Assembly (NCBI GenBank): GCA_025965195.1
Contig: JAOPXK010000003.1
Coordinates: 1 to 35,279, forward strand
Direction: 5' to 3'
Length of the DNA stretch: 35,279 bases
Source: Marmoricola sp.
GTDB lineage: Bacteria > Actinomycetota > Actinomycetes > Propionibacteriales > Nocardioidaceae
This document shows, piece by piece, positions 7,681-18,209 of this stretch. The notes under the pieces are model-generated. The model worked only from the letters and a program-made list of their open reading frames with translations, made no database searches and had not been told where the DNA came from. A program made the position numbers and the translations under genes. Numbering within the stretch: the first letter of the stretch is position 1; each line of letters starts with the position of its first letter.

Positions 7681-9234
7681 CTACTTGAGGTACTTGTCGA
7701 GCCCGGCCGGGAGCTGGAAGTCGTCGGGGTTGAAGTCGGCGGGCACGTCGCCCGGCAGCCCGAACGGGTTCGCGGCGGGCGACTCGGGAGCCTCGGTGTC
7801 CTGCTGGGCACGCTTGGCCGGGTTGCCCGACACCCGCTTGCCCTTGGCGTTCTTCTTCGCCGGCGCCTGACGGGCCTTGGACCGCTTGCCCAGGGCCATG
7901 CCGGGTGACCCGGGCAGGGCCATCCCGCCACCGCGAGCCATCTGCATCATCATCTTGCGAGCCTCGAAGAACCGGTCGACCAGCTGGTTCACGTCGGAGA
8001 CGTTCCGGCCGGAACCCTTCGCGATCCGGGAGCGGCGCGAACCGTCGATCATCTTCGGGTTCGCGCGCTCGGCGGGCGTCATCGAGGTGATGATCGCCTG
8101 GATCCGGTCGATCTCGCGCTCGTCGAAGTTGTCCAGCTGCTCGCGGAACTGACCCATGCCGGGCAGCATCGCGAGCATCTTGGTCATCGAGCCCATCTTG
8201 CGAACGGCCTGCATCTGCTCCAGGAAGTCGTCGAGCGTGAACTCGCCACCCTGACCCGAGAGCTTCGCGGCGGCCTTGGCCGCCGACTCGGCGTCGAAGG
8301 ACTTCTCGGCCTGCTCGATCAGGGTGAGCAGGTCACCCATGTCGAGGATCCGGGACGCCATCCGGTCGGGGTGGAAGATGTCGAAGTCGGTGAGCTTCTC
8401 GCCGTTGGACGCGAACATCACCGGCTTGCCGGTCATCGAGGCGATCGACAGCGCGGCACCACCTCGAGCATCACCGTCGAGCTTGGTGAGCACGACGCCG
8501 TCGTACCCGACCCCGTCGAGGAAGGCCTGCGCGGTGTTGACCGCGTCCTGGCCGATCATCGCGTCGACGACGAAGAGGACCTCGTCGGGCGAGACCGCGT
8601 CACGGATGTCCGAGGCCTGCTTCATCAGCTCTTCATCGATGCCGAGCCGGCCGGCTGTGTCGACGATGACCACGTCGTGCAGCGTCCGCTTCGCCTCTTC
8701 GACACCGGCACGCGCAACGGCGACCGGGTCGCCGACGCCGTTGCCGGGCTCGGGCGCATAGACCGTGACACCGGCGCGCTCGCCGTTCACCTGGAGCTGT
8801 TGTACGGCGTTGGGCCGCTGGAGGTCGGCCGCGATCAGCATCGGGCTCTTGCCCTGCTCCTTGAGCCAGAGGGCGAGCTTGGCCGCGAGCGTCGTCTTGC
8901 CGGCACCCTGGAGGCCGGCAAGCATGATCACCGTCGGCGGGGTCTTCGCGAACCGCAGCCGCCTGGTCTCGCCACCGAGGATCGTGACGAGCTCCTCGTT
9001 GACGATCTTGATGATCTGCTGGGCCGGGTTCAGCGCACCGCTGACCTCTTCACCGCGGGCGCGTTCCTTGACGGCCTCGACGAAGCCCTTGACGACGGGC
9101 AGCGCGACGTCGGCCTCGAGCAGCGCGATGCGGATCTCACGCGCGGTGGCGTCGATGTCGGCTTCGGAGAGCTTGCCCTTGCCGCGCAGGTTCTTGAAGG
9201 TGTCGGCAAGGCGATCGGAGAGGGTGGCGAACAA
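7681..9234 (-). CDS. ffh: Signal recognition particle GTPase Ffh (SRP54)
   Basis: Ffh binds 4.5S RNA and signal sequences of nascent membrane and secreted proteins and docks with FtsY (present at 16349-17428). N, G and M domains are all visible: a helical N domain (1 to ~90), G1 GLQGAGKTT, G3 DTAGR, G4 TKLDGDARGG, and a Met-rich M domain with GSRRSRIAKGSGRNVSDVNQL. A Lys/Pro/Asp-rich tail after residue ~440 is actinobacterial in style. Two in-frame TTG codons can start it, at 9243 and 9234. GAGGA abuts the first but is 8 nt from the second, so 9234 is preferred, giving 517 residues beginning MFATLSDRL. No 4.5S RNA gene was recognised here. Confidence 0.96.
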   Translation of the reverse strand: MFATLSDRLADTFKNLRGKGKLSEADIDATAREIRIALLEADVALPVVKGFVEAVKERARGEEVSGALNPAQQIIKIVNEELVTILGGETRRLRFAKTPPTVIMLAGLQGAGKTTLAAKLALWLKEQGKSPMLIAADLQRPNAVQQLQVNGERAGVTVYAPEPGNGVGDPVAVARAGVEEAKRTLHDVVIVDTAGRLGIDEELMKQASDIRDAVSPDEVLFVVDAMIGQDAVNTAQAFLDGVGYDGVVLTKLDGDARGGAALSIASMTGKPVMFASNGEKLTDFDIFHPDRMASRILDMGDLLTLIEQAEKSFDAESAAKAAAKLSGQGGEFTLDDFLEQMQAVRKMGSMTKMLAMLPGMGQFREQLDNFDEREIDRIQAIITSMTPAERANPKMIDGSRRSRIAKGSGRNVSDVNQLVDRFFEARKMMMQMARGGGMALPGSPGMALGKRSKARQAPAKKNAKGKRVSGNPAKRAQQDTEAPESPAANPFGLPGDVPADFNPDDFQLPAGLDKYLK

Positions 9235-9344
9235 AGCAGTCAATCCTCGCGTATTCGAATCGTCAGGCGGTCGGGGCCGGTGCTCAAGGGTAGCCCGGCC
9301 GCCACGACTTGACGGCGCCCCATCCGTCGCGGACTGTTGCAGGC

Positions 9345-9656
9345 ATGGGCGTCCTGATCACCATCGCCGTGATCGTCGCAATGACGGTCGCGCTGATCGT
9401 CGTCCTCATCCATTTCCAGCGTGGCCTCAACGAGCCCGGCGGCCGTGAAGGGCTCGGCGGGATGGGCAACGCGCTGGGCGGGCTCGACGCGTTCTTCAAC
9501 CCCGGACAGGCACGTGCGACCGACGAGCTCAAGTCCCAGGAGAACCGCGGCACCGTCGCTCCCTCTCCTGCTGGCGACGACGACCCGATCCAGCTGCTGA
9601 AGAACCCGGACGGCAGCCCGAAGACGATCCGGATCCGGCGTACGCCTTCTCCTTAG
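9345..9656 (+). CDS. Small membrane protein of unknown function
   Basis: Predicted protein of 103 residues with one N-terminal transmembrane helix (about residues 3-23, LITIAVIVAMTVALIVVLI) and a polar tail: a Gly-rich segment (GGREGLGGMGNALGGLDAFF), then a charged, Pro-containing end (IQLLKNPDGSPKTIRIRR). Not recognised as a named family. The ATG at 9345 places the helix at the N-terminus; an upstream TTG at 9309 is less likely. It diverges from ffh and converges on glnD, with the two stop codons overlapping (9653-9656). Codon use matches the neighbours, so I judge it a real gene, probably with the tail in the cytoplasm. Confidence 0.7.
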   Translation: MGVLITIAVIVAMTVALIVVLIHFQRGLNEPGGREGLGGMGNALGGLDAFFNPGQARATDELKSQENRGTVAPSPAGDDDPIQLLKNPDGSPKTIRIRRTPSP

Positions 9657-11884
9657 GAGACCGTCGCCACCAGCGCCTCGCGTACGGCGTGCGCGGCCGA
9701 CGCCGATCGCCTGTCCGAGAGCACGCCGGCCGATGCCTCCTGGACGTAGAACACATCCACCGCCTGCGGCCCGAGCGTCGACACGTGCGCCGACCGGACC
9801 GACAGCCCGAGGGCAGCCAACGCCGAGCACACGGTGAAGATCAGACCCGGCCGGTCCTCCGAGCGAACCTCGAGGACGGTCGCGTGCGCCGACGCCTCGG
9901 GGCGCACTGCGACGCTGGGCTCGAGCCGGGCGGGAGATGGCCGCCCGAGCCGTTCGCCCGCGTCGATCCGGCCGCCGATGATCGCCTCGAGCCGCTGCCG
10001 CATCACCGCGGCGTCGAGAACCTCCTCATCGACCTCCCAGACAGAGATGCCGAACCCGTCAGCGGTCCAGGCCCGTGCCGCCCGGACCGAGACCCGCTGG
10101 AGCGCGAGCATTGCTGCTGCGTCGGCCAGCAGGCCGACCCGGTCGCCGGAGATCACGGTCACCCGGGATCCGTCGTCGAGAGGTGTGAGCAGGACAGCCA
10201 CCTGCGCGGGGTCCTCAACGACGCGGGCCGGGATGTCGACGGGTTCGTGCGTCGGCTCGGAGTCGGGCGTCGGGCCGTCGCCCAGCGCGGCGTAGGAACG
10301 ACGTACCAGCGACTTGATCAGCGAGGAGCGCCACGCTGTCCAGGCCTTCTCCGACGTCGCGCGGGCGTCCGCCTCGGTCAGGGCCGCGAGCAGCTCGAGC
10401 TCCTCGCGATCGTGCAGCTGGGCGGTGACGAGCGCGACGGTCGCCGGGTCCTCGGGATCGCGGGTGGTCGCCGTCTCGGGCAGGAGAAGGTGCCGGCGGA
10501 CCAGCACGCCGAGCAGGTCGGCCTCGCGTTCGTCGAAGCCCATCCGCTCGGCGATCCCGCGGGCAATCGGCTCTCCGGCGACACAGTGCTCGGTGAGCTG
10601 GCCCTTGCCGATGTCGTGGAGAAGCGCCGCCACCATCAGCACGTCGGGCCGCGCCACCCGTCGGATCAGGGCGGACGCCTCGATGCAGGTCTCGACCATG
10701 TGCCGGTCGACCGTGTAGCGGTGCACCACCGACGCGTGCGGCAGCAACCGGACCCGCTCCCACTCGGGCAGGAAGGTCTCGACCGCCCCGGTCTCGTCGA
10801 GCGTCTCCCAGACCCCGAGCAGTCCCGGCCCGGCGGCGAGCAGCCGGACGAACAGGTCCCGCGCTTCGGCTGGCCAGGGCTCGGGCAGGGGCGGGCAGTC
10901 CCGGACCAGCCGCGCCGCAGTCGTCGGTGCGAGCACCAGGTCGCGCTCGGCGGCTTCGGCAGCAGCGCGAAGCAACAGGAAGGGATCCCTCTCGGGCTTG
11001 GCTCCGGCGTCGAGGACGACCTCCTCGTGCGAGATCGCGATGCCTTCGGCGATCCGCTCGAGCCGTGGGCGCCGGCCCCCGATCACGCTCTCCGGGCGCT
11101 GCAGCAGCGCCTCGGTGCGACGCCAGGTGAGCCGGGAGATGTGCGTGATCCGGCGTCCCAGCGACCGGGTGTGCATCTGGGTGGCGACCGCGTCCGGAAG
11201 GTCGAGCAGCTCTGCCATCTCGGGCCAGAACTCGGGGGCGACCCGGTCGGTCGCGCGGCCGGCAACGGTCTGCAAGGCGTCCCGGACGTCGAGCAACGAC
11301 AGCCGGCACCGCTCCAGGTCGGCATGGGGTACGTCGACCAGCCAGGTCGCCACCAGCGCCTTGAGCACCGTCGCGTCCCGGATCCCGCCGGTCGACTCCT
11401 TCAGGTCCGGCACCGACGCGTGCGCGAGCTCACCGAGCAGCTCACCGCGTCCGGCGACCATCGCGTGCAGCTCGGGAAGTCGTTCCTTCGCACCCTTGCG
11501 CCAGGCAGCCAGGACCGACGTACGCAGCCGGAGGGTGAGGTTCGGATCGCCCGCAAGATGGCGCAGGTCGAGCAACCCGAGCGCGACCCGCAGATCGGTC
11601 CCGGCCTGCTCGAGGACCTCGGGCGTCGAACGCACGGAGTGGTCGATGTTGGCGCCGGAGTCCCAGAGCGGGTACCAGATCTGCGCTGCCCAGTCCCCCA
11701 TCTCGACGTCGGGATCATGCACGAGGACCAGGTCGAGGTCGCTGAACGGTGCCAGCTCCTGGCGTCCGTAGCCGCCAACTGCCATGAGTGCGACACCGAC
11801 CTCCGGCGCGCCGACGGACTCATACGCCGCGATGCACAGGGCATCGGCAGTTTCGGCGCGTTTGGCCCGATCGGCAGCTCCCAC
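9653..11884 (-). CDS. glnD: [Protein-PII] nucleotidylyltransferase GlnD
   Basis: Bifunctional sensor that attaches UMP (or AMP in several actinobacteria) to Tyr51 of PII under nitrogen limitation and removes it when glutamine is high. The 743 residues contain a nucleotidyltransferase domain (GGYGRQELAPFSDLDLVLVH near residues 38-57), an HD domain (VAALLHDIGKG) and two C-terminal ACT domains that sense glutamine (VTVISGDRVGLLADAAAM and VLEVRSEDRPGLIFTVCSA). It is somewhat shorter than the ~890-residue enterobacterial protein, mainly at the N-terminus. GTG 11882-11884 is 3 nt after the glnB2 stop, so the genes are coupled. It is the last gene of amtB1-glnB1-amtB2-glnB2-glnD, matching the conserved actinobacterial amtB-glnK-glnD order. 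In Streptomyces and Corynebacterium the homologue adenylylates PII; which nucleotide is used here cannot be read from sequence. Confidence 0.96.
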   Translation of the reverse strand: MGAADRAKRAETADALCIAAYESVGAPEVGVALMAVGGYGRQELAPFSDLDLVLVHDPDVEMGDWAAQIWYPLWDSGANIDHSVRSTPEVLEQAGTDLRVALGLLDLRHLAGDPNLTLRLRTSVLAAWRKGAKERLPELHAMVAGRGELLGELAHASVPDLKESTGGIRDATVLKALVATWLVDVPHADLERCRLSLLDVRDALQTVAGRATDRVAPEFWPEMAELLDLPDAVATQMHTRSLGRRITHISRLTWRRTEALLQRPESVIGGRRPRLERIAEGIAISHEEVVLDAGAKPERDPFLLLRAAAEAAERDLVLAPTTAARLVRDCPPLPEPWPAEARDLFVRLLAAGPGLLGVWETLDETGAVETFLPEWERVRLLPHASVVHRYTVDRHMVETCIEASALIRRVARPDVLMVAALLHDIGKGQLTEHCVAGEPIARGIAERMGFDEREADLLGVLVRRHLLLPETATTRDPEDPATVALVTAQLHDREELELLAALTEADARATSEKAWTAWRSSLIKSLVRRSYAALGDGPTPDSEPTHEPVDIPARVVEDPAQVAVLLTPLDDGSRVTVISGDRVGLLADAAAMLALQRVSVRAARAWTADGFGISVWEVDEEVLDAAVMRQRLEAIIGGRIDAGERLGRPSPARLEPSVAVRPEASAHATVLEVRSEDRPGLIFTVCSALAALGLSVRSAHVSTLGPQAVDVFYVQEASAGVLSDRRSASAAHAVREALVATVS

Positions 11885-11887
11885 GGG

Positions 11888-13598
<1,711 letters not shown>

Positions 13599-13629
13599 GC
13601 AGAGCACGATCCCAGCCACCACGTACGAC

Positions 13630-13681
13630 GCTGGCTGCGTCCCACCAGTCAAACGGAGGGGCCTGGTGGGGCGCAGCCAGC
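13630..13681 (-). terminator. Long hairpin between glnB1 and amtB2
   Basis: Arms 13630-13648 (GCTGGCTGCGTCCCACCAG) and 13663-13681 are complementary at 18 of 19 positions around a 14-nt loop. Five more pairs (ACGAC/GTCGT) follow beyond a 3-nt bulge. It lies between the glnB1 stop (13702) and the amtB2 ATG (13598), in the leader of amtB2. No U-run follows on the minus strand. It can act as a terminator or attenuator that uncouples the first amt-PII pair from the second, or as a processing/stability element. Confidence 0.65.
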
Positions 13682-13701
13682 GAAGTCGTTGTTCCCGTCG
13701 G

Positions 13702-15404
<1,703 letters not shown>

Positions 15405-15500
15405 GGGGCCTCCATAGGTGAGTTTCAGTGAAAGGCAGCCCGCGGCTGACGTCGGTGTCAGCCCCGAGCCGCCCGTTGGGGAGGACTCTGCACAGCGGAC

Positions 15501-15538
15501 ATTTCGCTGCAAGACGCCGCGAGTTTCGTCCAGGTGAC
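15501..15538 (-). promoter_or_regulatory. GlnR-type operator upstream of amtB1
   Basis: On the minus strand GTCAC (15534-15538), six bases, GAAAC (15523-15527), six bases, a degenerate CGTCT (15512-15516), six bases and GAAAT (15501-15505) follow the actinobacterial GlnR consensus GTnAC-n6-GAAAC repeated every 22 bp. The first half is an exact match; the second keeps spacing and most of its b-site. GlnR activates amtB-glnK-glnD in Streptomyces under nitrogen limitation, so location and pattern agree. Confidence 0.72.
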
Positions 15539-15550
15539 ACCTGACGAGCC

Positions 15551-15565
15551 CGTGTTACGAACACG
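15551..15565. promoter_or_regulatory. Palindrome in the amtB1-tetR gap, candidate TetR operator
   Basis: CGTGTT-ACG-AACACG is a perfect 6-3-6 inverted repeat, 62 nt upstream of the GTG start of the TetR gene. Its size and position suit autoregulation by that TetR protein. A second palindrome, CAGGTG-A-CACCTG (15531-15543), sits next to it and overlaps the GlnR box. Binding is inferred only. Confidence 0.45.
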
Positions 15566-15615
15566 TGAACTGGCACCAACTGGTCAAAAACCACTCAACG
15601 GCCGTTCCAGGGTCC

Positions 15616-15621
15616 TATCCT
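15616..15621 (+). promoter_or_regulatory. Putative -10 element of a leaderless tetR mRNA
   Basis: TATCCT ends 6 nt before GTG 15628 with no Shine-Dalgarno between, the layout of a leaderless transcript. This supports GTG 15628 over the upstream in-frame GTG at 15565. Confidence 0.48.
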
Positions 15622-15627
15622 CAGGCC

Positions 15628-16344
15628 GTGGAAACCTTCGCCCTGGACGTCGACCCCGATCTCGCCAGGGACGACATCCTCAACGCGCCTGCGGGATTGG
15701 CCGCGCTCGTGGCGGCGGGAAGTCAGAGCCAGACCGCTCTTGCCACGACGGTCGTCGCCCCCGCGCCAGCCCGTAAACGTGGTCGTCCCCGAGATCCGGA
15801 GGCCGACGGCAGGATCCTCGCCGCGGCCGCGGAGCTGATCCTCGTGCACGGCTTCGACAACATGACCGTCGACGACGTCGCGTCGCGCGCGAAGGTCGGC
15901 AAGGCGACGGTCTACCGCCGCTGGGCCAGGAAGGATGACCTCGCCCTCGCGGCGATGCAACAGCTGTACAGCACCCAGATGCCTGTCCCCGACTGCGGAA
16001 ACCTTCGTGAGGACCTGCGGCAGAGCTACCTGGGCGCGCTTGCGTTCGCGAACTCTCCCGAGGGGGCCGCGTACTTCCGGATGTCGATCGGAGAGTCGAT
16101 GCGCGACCAGCGCATCACCGCCCTGTACCGCGACGCCGTCGAGGGCGCCGAGTCAGCCTCCAGGGAGATCTTCGAGCGAGCCATCGCACGAGGCGAGATC
16201 CGGTCCGGACCGGCGATCGGCTACGCGATCGAGTGGCTCGCGGGCATCCTGACGATTCGCACCGTCATCGACCGCCGGCCCCTCGCGGTCGAGGAGATCG
16301 ACGCGATGGTCGACTTCACCCTCCACGGTCTCGGAGCGCGCTGA
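15628..16344 (+). CDS. TetR/AcrR family transcriptional regulator
   Basis: One-component repressor-type protein of 238 residues from GTG 15628. A polar N-terminal extension of about 45 residues leads to a basic patch RKRGRPRDPEADGRIL and a TetR helix-turn-helix (GFDNMTVDDVASRAKVGKATVYRRWARKDDL, helices around residues 73-103). A C-terminal ligand/dimer domain of about 120 residues follows (for example AYFRMSIGESMRDQR and AIEWLAGILTIRTVI), resembling the TetR_C group paired with GRPRDP-type regulators. The ligand is unknown. It is divergent from amtB1 and convergent with ftsY (4 nt between stops), so its target may lie elsewhere or be its own promoter. A link with nitrogen control cannot be excluded but is not indicated. 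Confidence 0.88.
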   Translation: METFALDVDPDLARDDILNAPAGLAALVAAGSQSQTALATTVVAPAPARKRGRPRDPEADGRILAAAAELILVHGFDNMTVDDVASRAKVGKATVYRRWARKDDLALAAMQQLYSTQMPVPDCGNLREDLRQSYLGALAFANSPEGAAYFRMSIGESMRDQRITALYRDAVEGAESASREIFERAIARGEIRSGPAIGYAIEWLAGILTIRTVIDRRPLAVEEIDAMVDFTLHGLGAR

Positions 16345-16348
16345 CCCG

Positions 16349-17428
16349 TCAGTCGCCGAGGAGGGCCTCGACGAACTCCTCGGGGTCGAAGGGCGCCAGA
16401 TCGTCCGGGCCCTCGCCCAGACCGACGAGCTTGACCGGCACCCCGAGCTCACGCTGTACGGCGACCACGATGCCGCCCTTGGCCGAGCCGTCGAGCTTGG
16501 TCAGCACGATGCCGGTGACGTCGACGACCTCGCGGAACACGCGCGCCTGGACCATGCCGTTCTGGCCAGTCGTGGCGTCGAGTACCAGCAGCACCTCGCG
16601 CACGGGCGTCTGCTTCTCGATCACCCGCTTGACCTTGCCGAGCTCGTCCATCAGGCCGGCCTTGTTCTGCAGCCGTCCCGCGGTGTCGACGAGCACGACG
16701 TCCACCCCGCGCTCGATGCCCTGGCGTACGGACTCGAACGCCACGCTCGCAGGGTCGCTCCCCTCGGGACCGGTGACGACCTCGACGCCGACCCGCTCGC
16801 CCCAGGTGGAGAGCTGCTCGCTCGCTGCGGCACGGAAGGTGTCGGCCGCTCCCATCAGCACGGTCTTGTCCTCAGCCACGAGCACGCGGGCGATCTTGCC
16901 GACCGACGTGGTCTTGCCTGCGCCGTTGACGCCGACGACGAGCACGACCGCCGGAGCGCCGTCCTGTCGGGTCGTGCTGAGCGTCCGGTCCATCGTCGGG
17001 TCGACCAGTGCCAGGAGCTCCTCGCGGAGCACCTGACGCGCCGAGCCGGCGTTCGCGCCCTCGACGCGCAGCCGGGTGCGGAGCTTCTCGACCAGCTCCT
17101 GCGTCGGGATGACGCCGACGTCGGCGGTGATCAGGGTGTCCTCGATGTCCTCCCAGGTGGCGTCGTCGAGACGGTCACGCGAGAGCAGTGCCAGCAGGCC
17201 CTTGCCGAGTCCGCCCTGTGAGCGGGCCAGTCGCTGCCGCAGGCGAACGAGCCTGCTGGCGGCCGACTCCGGGCGCTCGAGAGTCGTTTCGGGCAGGACC
17301 GGCGGTAGCGGCAGGTCGATCTCCGGCGGCGCGGTACGACGACCTCGGGACACGACCAGCCCGACGGTGCCGCCAATGACGAGGACCGCGACGACGGCAA
17401 TGGTGATCAGCAGCGTGAGCAAGGTCAT
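16349..17428 (-). CDS. ftsY: SRP receptor FtsY
   Basis: GTPase receptor that brings Ffh-ribosome complexes to SecYEG. It has 359 residues from ATG 17426-17428. An N-terminal membrane segment (LLTLLITIAVVAVLVIGGTVGLVV, about residues 4-27) is typical of actinobacterial FtsY and replaces the acidic A domain of E. coli. It is followed by the N domain (from about residue 60) and the G domain with GVNGAGKTT, DTFRAAASEQL, DTAGRLQNKAGLMDEL and TKLDGSAKGG. A TTG 12 nt upstream is a possible alternative start. It lies between smc and the ammonium cluster, as in mycobacteria. Ffh is in the same window. Confidence 0.96.
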   Translation of the reverse strand: MTLLTLLITIAVVAVLVIGGTVGLVVSRGRRTAPPEIDLPLPPVLPETTLERPESAASRLVRLRQRLARSQGGLGKGLLALLSRDRLDDATWEDIEDTLITADVGVIPTQELVEKLRTRLRVEGANAGSARQVLREELLALVDPTMDRTLSTTRQDGAPAVVLVVGVNGAGKTTSVGKIARVLVAEDKTVLMGAADTFRAAASEQLSTWGERVGVEVVTGPEGSDPASVAFESVRQGIERGVDVVLVDTAGRLQNKAGLMDELGKVKRVIEKQTPVREVLLVLDATTGQNGMVQARVFREVVDVTGIVLTKLDGSAKGGIVVAVQRELGVPVKLVGLGEGPDDLAPFDPEEFVEALLGD

Positions 17429-17489
17429 GGCGTCATCCAATCAGAGACCGGAGCACATCCAGACCGGCGTGCCGGTCGAGCCGGACGGG

Positions 17490-17687
17490 TCAGCGACGGT
17501 GGGCTGGGTCGCTCTCGTCGATGTCGTCGCTCTCGAGGATCGGCAGCGCGTCGACACCGCGTTTCATCGCCTCACCGAGCCAGGGAGCACCGGGCACCTC
17601 TTCGCCGCGGTGCGGGTAGGCCACGTAGACCACCACGATTGCGGCGGCCACGAGAATCACGAACATGAGGATCAGGGTCCACAGCAC
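17490..17687 (-). CDS. Small single-pass membrane protein
   Basis: Protein of 65 residues with one N-terminal transmembrane helix (LWTLILMFVILVAAAIVVVYVAY, about 2-24). A short cytoplasmic-looking tail contains VPGAPWLGEAMKRGVDALPIL and an acidic/basic end. It starts at GTG 17685-17687 with a clear GGAGG Shine-Dalgarno 7 nt upstream, which supports a real gene. It lies 61 nt upstream of ftsY in the same direction and may be co-transcribed with it. I do not recognise a family. Confidence 0.75.
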   Translation of the reverse strand: MLWTLILMFVILVAAAIVVVYVAYPHRGEEVPGAPWLGEAMKRGVDALPILESDDIDESDPAHRR

Positions 17688-17741
17688 AGGGAAACCTCCG
17701 GGATGGCCGGGAAGGCCAGGTACTCCAGTCTTCCCACGAGG

Positions 17742-18209
17742 CTAGCTCGGAAACCTCAGCAGGGGTTCGACAGCCGCCCTGATCGCGTCGGGGATCGGAG
17801 TCACCGAGCGGGCCGGGTCGGTGTTGTCGACGTAGACGTGGACGAAGCGGCCCTCGGCGGCGGCCTCCGCCCCCTCACCTTCCGGGTCACCCTGGAAGAG
17901 GCCGATCCGATAGACGATCGACGAGGTCCCGACCTTGTCGGCGACCAGGCCCATCTCGATCGGCGCCGGGAACCCGATCTCGCGGAAGTACCGGCACGAC
18001 GTCTCGGCGACGATGCCGATCTGAGGCAGTGAACGGATGTCGAGCCCGGTCGCCTCGTAGAGGTGGGCGTTGACCGCGGTGTCGAACAGCTCGTAGTAGG
18101 TCGCGTTGTTCAGGTGGCCGTAGGCGTCGTCGTCTCGCCAGCGGGTGCTCGCCGTACGCCACGCGACGTAGTCGGCCCTGGTGGTCCGCTCGGAGGCGGC
18201 GCGGCTCAT
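17742..18209 (-). CDS. Acyl-CoA thioesterase, 4HBT hotdog fold
   Basis: Protein of 155 residues with the 4-hydroxybenzoyl-CoA thioesterase pattern. RWRDDDAYGHLNNATYYELFDTA (residues about 23-45) carries the catalytic-type Asp and HxNN, followed by ETSCRYFREIGFPAPIEMGL and a YRIGLFQ strand. Such enzymes hydrolyse acyl-CoA or thioester intermediates; the chain length preferred cannot be told. Its ATG overlaps the smc stop by 4 nt (18206-18209), so it is translated coupled to Smc, although a functional link with chromosome condensation is unlikely. Length is normal. Confidence 0.88.
   Translation of the reverse strand: MSRAASERTTRADYVAWRTASTRWRDDDAYGHLNNATYYELFDTAVNAHLYEATGLDIRSLPQIGIVAETSCRYFREIGFPAPIEMGLVADKVGTSSIVYRIGLFQGDPEGEGAEAAAEGRFVHVYVDNTDPARSVTPIPDAIRAAVEPLLRFPS

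Noticed and set aside
16335-16352. Small palindrome CTGAC-CC-GTCAG at the tetR/ftsY convergent stops considered as a terminator.
   Set aside because: The stem is five base pairs with a two-base centre; it simply reflects the two facing TGA stop codons.
17462-17477. Palindrome GACCGGC-GT-GCCGGTC downstream of the 65-residue membrane protein.
   Set aside because: Perfect but with a two-base centre, so only a short stem could form; not convincing as a terminator without other support.
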